A stretch of DNA of 46,277 nucleotides from Bacteroidia bacterium (GTDB lineage Bacteria; Bacteroidota; Bacteroidia; Bacteroidales; Azobacteroidaceae), in contig BNXY01000019.1 of assembly GCA_025999935.1 (NCBI GenBank), positions 1-46,277 of the forward strand. Direction: 5' to 3'. Positions within the stretch are counted from its first letter, which is position 1. Each line of letters starts with the position of its first letter. Made by a program: the position numbers and the translations under genes. The notes under the pieces are model-generated. The model had not been told where the DNA came from and did no database searches. It was given only the letters and a program-made list of their open reading frames with translations. Below, one piece after another: positions 8,427 to 17,224 of the stretch.

Positions 8427-10043
8427 CTAACGGTCGATTTGCGGCACCCACGAACCGAAAAAATAATGTATTGCAAATGCTTTTTCTACTTTTTCGACAA
8501 TATCATCCGGCGCCCATTTGTTTTGTACCAATTTAATCTCTTCAAGGGTTAAAGGAGCAACTAAATCAGCAGACAGCAATGTAACTTCACGTTTCTTTTT
8601 ATATTGTTCATACACTCGGGTTACCATAAACGGCCCCGTTGATTTCATTACCCGGTCGGCATCGTCCCGATAAGCGCCTTGATAATCTTTCATTTCCTGA
8701 ATAATGGATTTAAAATAATTATGACCGGGGGTGGAAGCCATCAAAGCATTGCCTATAATCAGCGGTTGGGAGTGAATGACACTATTAACAGTCGGTTCCA
8801 TTCCCATACAGCAAGTGTGTCCGACCAACAAAAGGTCTAAGGATTGCAAACATTCATAGTCCAAGTCAACGTACAATCCTCCGTAATAATAAAGGATCAG
8901 GTAACGGATGGCATCCCATCGTTGGACATTGAACGAAAAATTTCGGTAGTATGGAATAAAATCGGGAAACTTGGATACTAAAAATTCATCAATCGCAGGC
9001 TTGTTCCAAAACCGGTATTCCCAATCGGGATGAAATTGTTTCCAGGTTTCTGCCAATTGAAGCAAAGTTTCGGACGGGCCTTCCGGATCTTCAAAAATCT
9101 GGTGGATAATGCGGGGTATCTTCATCCGTCCACCCTTTGGAGTGGATAGAAGCGCCAATTGATTTTTCATATAGGAATAGCCGTCCGGACGGTTTACGGT
9201 AATGCCGGGAACGGAAAATTGGATTTCCTGTGATTTCCAATCAGAAACAACATCCCCGATTACAAATGGCGGATGAATAATTTCTTCTTCGGAGAAAGAT
9301 AGTTCATTGATCTTGTAATTGTTTTCATAAACGGTTTTATAATGATTGACAGTTAAATTTTTGCTTGGGACAATCGATAGACGGTTGTTGATTAATTGTG
9401 AATACAGGTATTTCAATTGCCAAAATCCTGATTTTTTATTCCGGTAGAGCCATTTGAAGTGATTTTCCCATTGGGTTTTAAATGGTCTGTAACTCGCAGT
9501 TTTCTCCAAAATATTTAATTTTTTAAATAAGGGAAATGTCTGGAAATTCAGGTCAATATCTTTCCAAGCACGTCGCCAACCGGCCCAATTTCCTGTATTG
9601 AAAAGGAATGAAAAGTAGTAGGAATAGCTGTCGCCTCCATGGTTTGTATTGTAGTTTTTACCTGCAATATGACCGATACGCTCGTCATCCCTGTATTTTT
9701 CGAGCATGGAGGAACAGAAACCGAAAAAACTGTCGGAAGGAATAATAAGGCTTTCCAAAATAATTCCTTCCGGTTCATTCTTAAAAAACCAATCAATGGC
9801 CTGAAAAACCATTTTGTCATAATCCTTGCACTTTTTAATCAATCGTGTTTTTAACCGGACCTTCCAATCAATTCCGGCAAGGATGCTTTTCTGTACAAAT
9901 TGCTCTGTTTCCGATTCAGACAAAGCGCCTGCAATATACAGTCTTTTTGGCGCCGCATTTCTGATTTTGTCAAATATGTTATTACAAGCGAGGTTGTCGT
10001 CTGAAATAACGAAAAGTATAGGAATATTCGGATTGTAAATCAT
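8427..10043 (-). CDS. Two-domain glycosyltransferase (degenerate GT-A plus GT32-like)
   Basis: A 538-residue fusion. Residues 1-280 resemble the HlpA/GT-A-type sugar transferase family (PILFVISDDN, KRLYIAG, DWFFKNEPEGIILE, FCSSMLEKYRDDERI), but the metal-binding acidic run expected after GIILE is replaced by SLIIP, and the usual N-terminal FNRP is lost. This domain may therefore be catalytically dead. Residues from about 295 to 538 form a glycosyltransferase of the GT32/sugar-binding DXD type: IPRIIHQIFEDPEG, WEYRFWN, RWDAIRYLILYYYGGLYVDLDYECL with the DXD at D393-L-D395. It starts 2 nt after the glycoside hydrolase gene and is likely in one operon with it. Donor and acceptor are unknown. The first 72 nt are duplicated at the start of that neighbouring gene. 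Confidence 0.82.
   Translation of the reverse strand: MIYNPNIPILFVISDDNLACNNIFDKIRNAAPKRLYIAGALSESETEQFVQKSILAGIDWKVRLKTRLIKKCKDYDKMVFQAIDWFFKNEPEGIILESLIIPSDSFFGFCSSMLEKYRDDERIGHIAGKNYNTNHGGDSYSYYFSFLFNTGNWAGWRRAWKDIDLNFQTFPLFKKLNILEKTASYRPFKTQWENHFKWLYRNKKSGFWQLKYLYSQLINNRLSIVPSKNLTVNHYKTVYENNYKINELSFSEEEIIHPPFVIGDVVSDWKSQEIQFSVPGITVNRPDGYSYMKNQLALLSTPKGGRMKIPRIIHQIFEDPEGPSETLLQLAETWKQFHPDWEYRFWNKPAIDEFLVSKFPDFIPYYRNFSFNVQRWDAIRYLILYYYGGLYVDLDYECLQSLDLLLVGHTCCMGMEPTVNSVIHSQPLIIGNALMASTPGHNYFKSIIQEMKDYQGAYRDDADRVMKSTGPFMVTRVYEQYKKKREVTLLSADLVAPLTLEEIKLVQNKWAPDDIVEKVEKAFAIHYFFGSWVPQIDR
9972..10043 (-). repeat. 72-nt 5'-end duplication, glycosyltransferase copy
   Basis: The first 24 codons of the glycosyltransferase match, without gaps, the first 24 codons of the next gene upstream (12581-12652); I count 60 of 72 identical bases. 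The encoded MIYNP...ILFVIS..NLAC pattern belongs naturally to this glycosyltransferase family, so this copy is probably the source. Confidence 0.85.
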
Positions 10044-10045
10044 AT

Positions 10046-12652
10046 TTATTGTTTTATAATTCTATACGGCGTTTCTTTACTCAAATCGGGGAATATAAAT
10101 CCTTTACCGGAATTGTCCATCATCTCGAATAAATACATTAAATCGTATCGCGAATCTATTTTTTCGGACGGAATGTTAACTTCGAATACGTCTTTTTCGG
10201 CAGTTGGCGCCATCGGTATCATCTCAAAATCCTTGTATTGATTCATGGCGCGATATTGCAAACGCACCCATTTCAAGCCGTTAACCGCTTGGATTTTTAC
10301 CCGGATCGTAATCGGTTGTCCGGTTTTTACAAGCGATACCGGATATTCTTCAAGGGTAAAATACCGGCTATTGGAAGCGTCTGTCGCCAATTGATAGCGT
10401 GGAGATTTAACAATTTTTCCGGCAGGTTGAAAATTTGCTTGCCGTTCTTTCAGTTTCTCCAAACCACGATGCAAAAGACGCAGTTCGTCGCGCCAATGAC
10501 CGGACAATTCTTTTTTTCCGATAAGGATGTTATCGGCGTAGTGATCTCCGGCGGCATCAACCAATTGTTGCCAAGCCTCAATCGCGCTTTGTTCGCAAGC
10601 GATAGCTTCGTTCAACGCCGAAATATCCTGTGTGCGCAGAAACAGGCAATAATTAACAGCGGCAGGAACACGGCGGGCGTGATACATAGCCAGATACGCC
10701 AACATTCTCAAATCGGTAACGGTCGAAATTAATTCTTTGTTCCCGGAATTTCCGGCGATTTTTTCCGCCTGAAGCGCTTTTTGTAAAACGGAATTTGCCG
10801 TTTGTTCCAACCACAAAGCCGTAGTCGAAGGTCTGATTTTAGCTGTTTCCAACTCACCCAAAACTACTCGCGCTTCTTCGTCGAATGAAGCAAACTGCTG
10901 AATATCGCTGCCTTCTGCTTTGGCGTACAACATCAAGTCACCCAAACGCTGTTTTTCTACCCACGCGCTGGTAGTCGGGAAAAAGTTGTACGGATAACAA
11001 GCTGCCACGATGCGCGGCAATATCCGGCTGGCTTCGTTCAAAGCCGGTTTCACAATTGGTCCTGCATTACCGAATCGTTTTTCAAATTCTTTATCCGACA
11101 CATCTTCGGGCGTTTGCGGGTCGTATCCCAAAAGTCCGAAGGTCTGAAAAAAATACCAATAACGCTCAAACTCATAGCGGTAATATTGATATTTTTCCGG
11201 CAAAAGTTGGAACGGCTCAACATCGTGCCATTGCGATTCCATTTTGGTCGCCAGAGGTTCATAAACAGCATACGCCTCGCTGTTGTACAAACGGCTGCTT
11301 CCGGCAAAACGGCGCACATATTCGGGATCGCCCCACAGAAATACGCGGTTTGTTCCACCGTTCCACAGTTTCCATAACATATTATATTCCTGCGGATAAC
11401 GTAAAAAATCGGCGTAACCGTGCCGGCGGTTTTTCTGGTCTTCGCGATTTACGTGAGTTGGACTGAAAGGCAAGCCCATCTGTTCCATCCAGAATTTCGG
11501 GGCAATCCGGAATTTAATACCCAGATGGACGGCGCTACGGATCAACGTGTCGGTAATGCCTTTGGAATGAATATCAATCAGCAAATCCGGTTTATTTTCC
11601 TTGACGGTTTCGAAAAAATTCACGCTAAATTCATGCAGCTCGCTTGATTTGAGTCCCGATTCGTTATTCGTTTTGAACAAAATAGCATCGACATCGGGAA
11701 AAGTTTTCAGGAATTTGGCGAAAGCGACTTTTGTATAAACATTCAAATTAGTCGAATCTAATCCGCTAACCTGCCAAGGTAACGGTTTTCCCGGCACATA
11801 TTCGAAGTCGGGATTTCCGCCCGCCTGCACTTCGCCCCGATAAATATGATCCCATATTCCCAGTCGTACATTGATTCCGTGTGCATGTGCAATCGCAATC
11901 AGCCGGTGCATCGCCTCCACATTTTTCTTTTGCTCTTCGGGGGAAACAGCTTGTATTTTAACATTTGGATAGCCTTCTACATCAAAGAAATAGGGATAAC
12001 ACGGGGCGAGAAACCCGCCATTTTCGTAGCCAAACAGGATTTCCAACATATTGAAACGGTTTTTCGCCATCATGCCGAAATAGGCTTCCCAATACGCCTC
12101 GTCGTAAAAACGGCTTTCCCAATACCGGCGATGCATGGTGTAAAGCGCAATTCCGCGTTCTTTGATATAAGGCTCCGAGGTTGCTTCGCGCACATATTGC
12201 AGCGGATTGGTCGGATCGTCCGCCCAGCTGATCCGGTTGGCGATATCCAAAAGCGCGTACATCAGTCCGGTGTTGTCGCTTCCGTTTGCCAGGAGGATTG
12301 ACCGGTTGCCTTGCCTGGTTTTCCTTATCGTCAGCGCTTCGGGAGTTGGCGATACATTTTTTCCCGAATCTATTCCTGCAATTATCACGGTTTTTCCACG
12401 CGATTCACTCAACGAATGAACTTGTTCAAAGGAAATTTGTTTTACTTGCAAGGATTCTTTCAATTGATTCAAACCGTAAGCCACCGGTTGTCCGTATTGG
12501 CTATCCGTAACGATGGAAATTTCCGGTACAGATTGCGGCCACGCAGTTATTACCGGAAGAAAGAGCAGGAATAAGATTTTAAATACTTTACTACAAGCGA
12601 GGTTGCCGTTCGAAATAACGAAAAGTATAAAGGTATCAGGATTGTAAATCAT
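10046..12652 (-). CDS. GH67-like secreted glycoside hydrolase with fused N-terminus
   Basis: An 868-residue protein. Residues 1-24 are a copy of the neighbouring glycosyltransferase start; a normal signal segment follows (KVFKILFLLFLPVITAWPQS), then an N-terminal domain like that preceding alpha-glucuronidase and hexosaminidase barrels (NTGLMYALLDIANRISWAD). From about residue 155 to 480 there is a barrel-like region (IKERGIALYTMHRRYW, AKNRFNMLEILFGY, HAHGINVRLGIWDHIY, ILFKTNNESGL, PKFWMEQMGLPFSPTH), and a helical C-terminal half. The overall pattern is closest to GH67-type alpha-glucuronidases, but I cannot confirm catalytic residues. There is no in-frame ATG near the signal segment, so translation must use the fused start. 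It is 10 nt from the upstream gene and 2 nt from the next. Confidence 0.65.
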   Translation of the reverse strand: MIYNPDTFILFVISNGNLACSKVFKILFLLFLPVITAWPQSVPEISIVTDSQYGQPVAYGLNQLKESLQVKQISFEQVHSLSESRGKTVIIAGIDSGKNVSPTPEALTIRKTRQGNRSILLANGSDNTGLMYALLDIANRISWADDPTNPLQYVREATSEPYIKERGIALYTMHRRYWESRFYDEAYWEAYFGMMAKNRFNMLEILFGYENGGFLAPCYPYFFDVEGYPNVKIQAVSPEEQKKNVEAMHRLIAIAHAHGINVRLGIWDHIYRGEVQAGGNPDFEYVPGKPLPWQVSGLDSTNLNVYTKVAFAKFLKTFPDVDAILFKTNNESGLKSSELHEFSVNFFETVKENKPDLLIDIHSKGITDTLIRSAVHLGIKFRIAPKFWMEQMGLPFSPTHVNREDQKNRRHGYADFLRYPQEYNMLWKLWNGGTNRVFLWGDPEYVRRFAGSSRLYNSEAYAVYEPLATKMESQWHDVEPFQLLPEKYQYYRYEFERYWYFFQTFGLLGYDPQTPEDVSDKEFEKRFGNAGPIVKPALNEASRILPRIVAACYPYNFFPTTSAWVEKQRLGDLMLYAKAEGSDIQQFASFDEEARVVLGELETAKIRPSTTALWLEQTANSVLQKALQAEKIAGNSGNKELISTVTDLRMLAYLAMYHARRVPAAVNYCLFLRTQDISALNEAIACEQSAIEAWQQLVDAAGDHYADNILIGKKELSGHWRDELRLLHRGLEKLKERQANFQPAGKIVKSPRYQLATDASNSRYFTLEEYPVSLVKTGQPITIRVKIQAVNGLKWVRLQYRAMNQYKDFEMIPMAPTAEKDVFEVNIPSEKIDSRYDLMYLFEMMDNSGKGFIFPDLSKETPYRIIKQ
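12581..12652 (-). repeat. 72-nt 5'-end duplication, glycoside hydrolase copy
   Basis: The second copy of the duplicated gene start. Similarity to 9972-10043 ends right where the hydrolase's own signal peptide begins (SKVFKILFLL), so the original start codon of the hydrolase appears to have been replaced by the imported one. Confidence 0.85.
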
Positions 12653-12662
12653 ACTATTACTA

Positions 12663-14948
12663 TTATTTACCGCTCAGACGGATTGTTTTTCCTAACTTCG
12701 CACTTTGTTTGGCGGCATCTAAAATATCAACCACAATCAAATTGTTTTCCAAAGAGGCTAAATCAGTGGGTTTTAATTCAATGTCTCCCTGAATAATTTT
12801 AGCAAAATAGATGTAGGGATCTCTCGTTTCAAACGGAAATTCGGTAATTTTTTGACGTTCAATCGGTTTATTTCGATTGGGACGAAATTCCAAATCACTG
12901 GCATTGAACGCTTTCACATAACCATCCTGACCGTATATTTCCATGTCTTTGCGATCGACCGGCCAATTCCATGAACCTTGCAAAATTGCCTGTACATCAG
13001 GATAAGTAAGAATAATTGTCGCCTGATCATCCACTTTCGGATATACATTCGGCTTGATGGTTTGCAGGACAGCGGTTACTGAGAGCGGACGTTGGTTTTT
13101 CATCAGCCAAGTCATCAGGTTTGCACCGTAACAACCAAAATCCACTACGGCGCCCCCACCGTTAAGCACAGGGTCGGTAAGCCAAGCGAGAAACTCCTTG
13201 CTGCAACCGATTTCAACAGGCCCCTTGTGTCCGTCGTTTACCAAAACCTTATTGACATGACCGATGGAAGCTTGTTCCACGGCGATTTCAAATGCTTTGT
13301 AATGCGTAGGATACCAGGATGTTTCATAATTGGTAAGCAAGTGAATCTTGTTTGCTGTCGCCAATTGCTTCATTCGCTGAGCATGTTTAGGGTTGACGGC
13401 AAGCGGTTTTTCCACCATCACGTGAATCCCTCTTGGGGCGCAAACTTCCACCGTATTCAGATGTGCATAAATCGAGTTGAAAGCCAGAACACCCTGCGGT
13501 TTGGTTTTTTCTACCATTTCCGTCAAGTTGTCGTAAACAATACTCCGGTCAAATCCGAATTGTTTAGCCAGCCGTTCGACCAACTCCTTATCGCTTTCTG
13601 CAATTCCGACCAATTGAATATCCGTTCGTTTTGCCATATCCCTTAATAAGCCCTGAATATGGTCGTGCGAAAGTCCGTCGATTCCGATGCGAATGGGCGT
13701 TTTATTCCAGAGCGCCTTAATCGTTTCCTCTTGTGAATATCCGATCGGACAAGCGTCGCTGCGCGTATTGGCGCGGTAACTGCCGCTCGATTCGTTGGGA
13801 CAGGTTATCATCCGGCAGCCGGGCATTTCGAGATGACCGTCCGGATCGGTTTCCTTTAACCAATGATAGGCGTACCGGATAAATTCATTGCGGTAGTCTT
13901 CCGGTTGAAGCGACAGCCAGGATATTTCGTCCCATCCCCAGATAAAAGGACTGTTCAGCGTAGGAACATTGTTTTCACTGCCTTTTCCGAAATTATCAAA
14001 TTCGACCAAATAGGGCAGGTGTTCGCATTTCCAACCGCTCGGTGTAATACAGCCTTTGCTTTTCAGGTAAATCCCGTCCAAATAATTGACTTCTAATTTG
14101 CCGCGATAGGGCTGTTCAGGTATATCTTTGATACGCAGTGGAAAAGAATTAAAGTCCAATAGACTAACACCATCCTTGACTAATCCGCCGAATGGTACGT
14201 GAGCATCAATAATTACCCAGTTGCGACGGGCATGTTTCGCAGCATAATCCCGCATTTTGGCAATGATGGAAGTCCAATGGCTGCGGTCGGGATCGTTCAT
14301 TCCGATCAGTTCTACCTGTCCGATATGGAATGCTTCGCAACCAATATTGATATACGTTCCGGCCAAGAAGTAAAACCACAGTTTCGATTCCAATTTGCTG
14401 ATGTCGGGTACGCTGCTGTTTTCACGCCAATGGTTGACCATTTTTCCGTTGTCGTTCAGCATATCCTTGTACGAAAATGTTCGATTTTCCACGGGCAGGC
14501 CAAAATCGCGGAATACCCATTCGGGTACCGGCACTTTTTCAACATCGGTCGTAATGATTTCAAACAGACAGGCTTGAAAAACCATGTCGGGATCGTACTC
14601 GTGCATCATTTTGATTCGCTTGGAAGCTGTGTTCAAAAATTCCGCATCGTTCAAGCGGCTTTCTCCTCCCCAGCGGTAAATAGCGCGTCCGAGGAATTTG
14701 GCTCCGATATTTTTGACCATCCTCACATCGTCGTCCGCATAAGGATAAATGCGCTTTGCTTCCGGAATATCGGGCGACAGGAAATAGACCATCGTGATGG
14801 ACTTTTCCAAATAGTTTTCCAATACTGTTTTTGAAATACCGTTTTTGTCGAACTTATAAGCCGGAGAACCGGGTTTGTTTTGTGCATAAAGGCTGCAAGA
14901 CAAACAATATACAATCGCCATTGCAGTTAAAATAATATACTTTTTCAT
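12663..14948 (-). CDS. Exported two-domain protein with C-terminal Gfo/Idh/MocA oxidoreductase
   Basis: A 761-residue protein with a Sec signal peptide (MKKYIILTAMAIVYCLSCSLYAQ). Residues 25 to about 410 form a domain I do not recognise; it is rich in aromatic residues and in motifs such as FLGRAIYRWGGESRL and PFIWGWDEISWLSL, perhaps a sugar-active barrel. Residues from about 415 on are a Gfo/Idh/MocA-type dehydrogenase: RIGIDGLSHDHIQGLL as the Rossmann start (a diverged Gly motif), GIHVMVEKPLAV with the EKP catalytic-site motif, and GGGAVVDFGCYGANLMTWL. Such enzymes use NAD(P) to oxidise or epimerise sugars. An exported form fused to a second domain is uncommon. It is the first gene of a likely three-gene operon with the hydrolase and glycosyltransferase. 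Confidence 0.75.
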   Translation of the reverse strand: MKKYIILTAMAIVYCLSCSLYAQNKPGSPAYKFDKNGISKTVLENYLEKSITMVYFLSPDIPEAKRIYPYADDDVRMVKNIGAKFLGRAIYRWGGESRLNDAEFLNTASKRIKMMHEYDPDMVFQACLFEIITTDVEKVPVPEWVFRDFGLPVENRTFSYKDMLNDNGKMVNHWRENSSVPDISKLESKLWFYFLAGTYINIGCEAFHIGQVELIGMNDPDRSHWTSIIAKMRDYAAKHARRNWVIIDAHVPFGGLVKDGVSLLDFNSFPLRIKDIPEQPYRGKLEVNYLDGIYLKSKGCITPSGWKCEHLPYLVEFDNFGKGSENNVPTLNSPFIWGWDEISWLSLQPEDYRNEFIRYAYHWLKETDPDGHLEMPGCRMITCPNESSGSYRANTRSDACPIGYSQEETIKALWNKTPIRIGIDGLSHDHIQGLLRDMAKRTDIQLVGIAESDKELVERLAKQFGFDRSIVYDNLTEMVEKTKPQGVLAFNSIYAHLNTVEVCAPRGIHVMVEKPLAVNPKHAQRMKQLATANKIHLLTNYETSWYPTHYKAFEIAVEQASIGHVNKVLVNDGHKGPVEIGCSKEFLAWLTDPVLNGGGAVVDFGCYGANLMTWLMKNQRPLSVTAVLQTIKPNVYPKVDDQATIILTYPDVQAILQGSWNWPVDRKDMEIYGQDGYVKAFNASDLEFRPNRNKPIERQKITEFPFETRDPYIYFAKIIQGDIELKPTDLASLENNLIVVDILDAAKQSAKLGKTIRLSGK

Positions 14949-15113
14949 ACAATTTGTTTATAACCTCCCTTTTAGAGGCATTTTAATTTATAAATTTATT
15001 AATAAATCTGTTTTATATCGGATACAAATTAAACAATTCAGTATTAATAAATGACTTAATAAACTGCCTAATATTTTAGAAGTGTATGAAAAAAATCAAA
15101 TGATTAGGACATT

Positions 15114-15485
15114 TTACCCATTTTCTCCAATTTCACGCTGCCGCCCGCTACCTTGCCATAGTGTGCCGGAATACCCTTGCTGCGCACCATCGCCTTTTTT
15201 CGGGACATACAGCGGGCCGAAAGACTTTACATTCCATCCGTATAGGGAATCAAGCGGGAAATAACGGAAAATTTCCGGAGGAATATCTTCCGGTTTCAGT
15301 TGCGAAAAAGCCAGTTGCGCTTCTCGATTGCCTAATATATCCGGACTGTTTTTCACTTTATAAATACCGTTTTCGATATAAAACGTATTGCCGGGAATGG
15401 CAATACAACGTTTGAGGTAATTCACATTCAGATCCAAATCCATTGTTTCGTATGGAAAATTAAAAACCAGCACATCGTTCCGCAA
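15114..15485 (-). pseudogene. Internal fragment of an S26 signal peptidase-like gene
   Basis: The reading frame from about 15485 down contains the middle of a type I signal peptidase-like protein: NDVLVFNFPY, then NYLKRCIAIPGNTFYIENG, which is the box with the catalytic Lys. The segment SFGPLYVPKKGD follows. The N-terminal part with the catalytic Ser and membrane anchor is missing. The last 25 residues (GAQQGYSGTLWQ... to the stop) no longer resemble the family. There is no ATG; only a TTG at the junction. The upstream end joins directly to the truncated lipoprotein gene. I read it as a decayed insert. Confidence 0.7.
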
Positions 15486-15718
15486 CCTACAGAATCAACA
15501 TACAACAGAACTTTATATTCACTGCGAAATAAATCAAGACAAAGTTGCATGATTGTGTCGCGACCAAGGAAATTACAATTGTAATTATTGGGAAAATGTA
15601 TTTCTTTCCCTTTCCATTCAGTTATAATTTGTTCAATTTCAACTTTCTTCTCGTTTCTATTGCATGCAAAAAATATTAAAAAGACTATATTTAGCAATAC
15701 AAATTTTATTATTTTCAT
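15428..15718 (-). pseudogene. Truncated lipoprotein gene joined to signal peptidase fragment
   Basis: The 5' part of a small lipoprotein gene: a signal peptide with lipobox (IFFAC, Cys19), then VEIEQIITEWKGKEIHFPNNYNC and YKVLLYVDSVGC. This pattern is found in thioredoxin-fold lipoproteins that accompany 6-bladed beta-propeller genes in Bacteroidales, where a second Cys and a longer domain would follow. Here the family resemblance stops at about 15485 and the frame runs on out of frame through the signal peptidase fragment (ending in TKQWIWI). A deletion or insertion joined the two remnants. It lies 33 nt downstream of the propeller lipoprotein gene, its usual neighbour. Decay is inferred from homology breaks. 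Confidence 0.65.
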
Positions 15719-15751
15719 TGTTTACCTTAATTTTTTAACGAACTATAGAAA

Positions 15752-16978
15752 TTAAAATTCATAATAAAAGATAACGGGATTTGAATCTGCCTGCAAGTTC
15801 TTCAATATTGTAATTTTATCCAAATCGGGATTCAAAAAATCTTCTTCGCCGGATTGTTCAATAAGCCGGTTTAAATCGTTCACATTCATAATGTTATACA
15901 AACCATTGGAGTCGGAGCAACTAAACCGGTTTACTAAAAACGGTTTCTTACAGACCAGATCGTCTATCAGAAGAGAAGTTATGCGTGTATCGCTTGTTTG
16001 AATATTATGCAAAACGAAAAACGAATCATGCTTTTTTTGATAACAAAAAAGTATAAAATCACGCCATTCTACATAACTATTTATATTGAATGCTACATTT
16101 TTGTTAAATAGCTGCTGAAAAGATGTGGCGCCTCGATTGGTTATCCGTTCTTCCTTTATTTTGCCTACCTCTTTGGAGGTAATCCAATCTTTGTCTTTCA
16201 AAACATAAACAGGCGCTATCCGGTTATCCGAGAAAGAGATAATTGTATCCATAAAAAAATGAATAAACTTGAACGTCCCTTGATTTCTTGAATAGAAAAA
16301 ACTTTCATTTTCTCTTTGTACAGGGCCATTCCATCCGTTGTTATATTTATGGGAATCAAGCCAACAGTGTTTTTGTTTTCCGGTGGATAGGTCTATTTCT
16401 TGTATCATACATCCGGTTTCCGTTTCGATAATATAATTGATATCGGCATATAACTTGTTGTTATTATATTGTATATGAAAACGCTGGAGGTTTTTATCTT
16501 CCAACTTAATTGTATTTTCAAACTCGCCGGTCAGAATTTTATATTTTATTATTTGATTGGCATCGTTATCCATTAAATAGATTGCGTTATTATCCGTATC
16601 AATTGTGAAATCGGAAACAGTAAGATATTCACCGGGACCAATACCTCTTTGACCATATTTTCGAATAAATTTTCCGTCCTTATTGAAAAGATATACACCT
16701 ACATTTTGTTTATCCAATATGAATATCCAATCCTTATACACTTGCATGCCATTAATTTTCCCCAGCAATACATTTTCGTTGGTTTCGAGGATAATCGTTT
16801 TTACACGAGAACATAATTCGGATAAAAGAATTTTATCTGCTTGATGCGCTTTACTTACATCTATAATTTGTAAATTTTTGTTTACATCTATTTCTTGTGT
16901 ATGCTTTTTATTATTGTTACAACTAAATAATAAAATAATCAATAAAAAAAAATAATTTTTTATTTTTTTATTTTCCAT
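15752..16978 (-). CDS. 6-bladed beta-propeller lipoprotein
   Basis: A 408-residue lipoprotein: MENKKIKNYFFLLIILLFSC with the lipid-modified Cys at residue 20, followed by an Asn/Lys linker. The body matches the 6-bladed beta-propeller family: TIILETNENVLLGKINGMQVYKDWIFILD, GVYLFNKDGKFIRKYGQRGIGPGEY and NAIYLMDNDANQIIKY. It is much more diverged from the four-gene array at the window start than those are from each other. Upstream lies a leader like that of the NVEALA gene plus a stub of such a gene; downstream is a broken thioredoxin-like lipoprotein gene. The role is unknown; lipid anchoring is predicted. Confidence 0.87.
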   Translation of the reverse strand: MENKKIKNYFFLLIILLFSCNNNKKHTQEIDVNKNLQIIDVSKAHQADKILLSELCSRVKTIILETNENVLLGKINGMQVYKDWIFILDKQNVGVYLFNKDGKFIRKYGQRGIGPGEYLTVSDFTIDTDNNAIYLMDNDANQIIKYKILTGEFENTIKLEDKNLQRFHIQYNNNKLYADINYIIETETGCMIQEIDLSTGKQKHCWLDSHKYNNGWNGPVQRENESFFYSRNQGTFKFIHFFMDTIISFSDNRIAPVYVLKDKDWITSKEVGKIKEERITNRGATSFQQLFNKNVAFNINSYVEWRDFILFCYQKKHDSFFVLHNIQTSDTRITSLLIDDLVCKKPFLVNRFSCSDSNGLYNIMNVNDLNRLIEQSGEEDFLNPDLDKITILKNLQADSNPVIFYYEF

Positions 16979-16989
16979 GGTGTCTTATT

Positions 16990-17037
16990 TTAATTATTCA
17001 TAAAAACGGTAATACCGCATAGAAATTTTTTAATCAT
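16990..17037 (-). pseudogene. 15-codon stub of an NVEALA-type peptide gene
   Basis: An ATG at 17037 opens 15 codons (MIKKFLCGITVFMNN) before a stop. The first ten residues follow the start of the intact NVEALA peptide at 19320 (MKNKIFGGFA), and both sit directly after the same roughly 100-nt leader with the same AAAAGATGA context. The rest of the gene, including the NVEALA motif and Cys-rich tail, is missing. I read it as a truncated paralogue left by deletion; a functional micropeptide is possible but less likely. Confidence 0.6.
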
Positions 17038-17049
17038 CTTTTTTATTTT

Positions 17050-17152
17050 TTAAAATTAATAATTTTTTGTTTTTTGAGGTTGTCTTAATCTTTTCAACAA
17101 CCGAAACCATATTGGTTTCCAAATTAATTTCGTACTTTTGTAGCTTCCTTTG
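17050..17152 (-). repeat. NVEALA leader repeat, copy 1
   Basis: About 103 bp that closely matches 19331-19433. On the minus strand it runs from GGAAGCTACAAAAGTACG through a GGTTGT/ACAACC hairpin to an A-rich stretch just before the start codon. It is therefore a shared 5' leader, here in front of the gene stub and the propeller lipoprotein gene. On the opposite strand it contains TACTTTTG, which fits a Bacteroidetes -7 box, but no plus-strand gene follows. Confidence 0.75.
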
Positions 17153-17224
17153 AAAAGCACCGGCATGAATCTTGCGGGGGAAACTGCTTCTTGACGCTCG
17201 TCGCGAAAGAGCATTGGTGGTCAT

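Noticed and set aside
10238..10732. 164-codon plus-strand frame inside the GH67-like gene
   Set aside because: Antisense to a gene with clear domain homology; no recognisable motif and no promoter or ribosome site.
14199..14834. 211-codon plus-strand frame inside the Gfo/Idh/MocA fusion gene
   Set aside because: Mirror frame of a real gene; composition follows the codon pattern of the opposite strand.
17131..17143. Plus-strand promoter (TACTTTTG) in the leader repeats
   Set aside because: It fits the -7 pattern, but no plus-strand gene follows either copy, so I do not list it as a promoter.
17030..17224. 64-codon minus-strand frame just after the thioredoxin-fold gene
   Set aside because: It runs through the leader repeat, and its sequence follows the noncoding repeat rather than protein constraint; the second repeat copy does not keep the frame.
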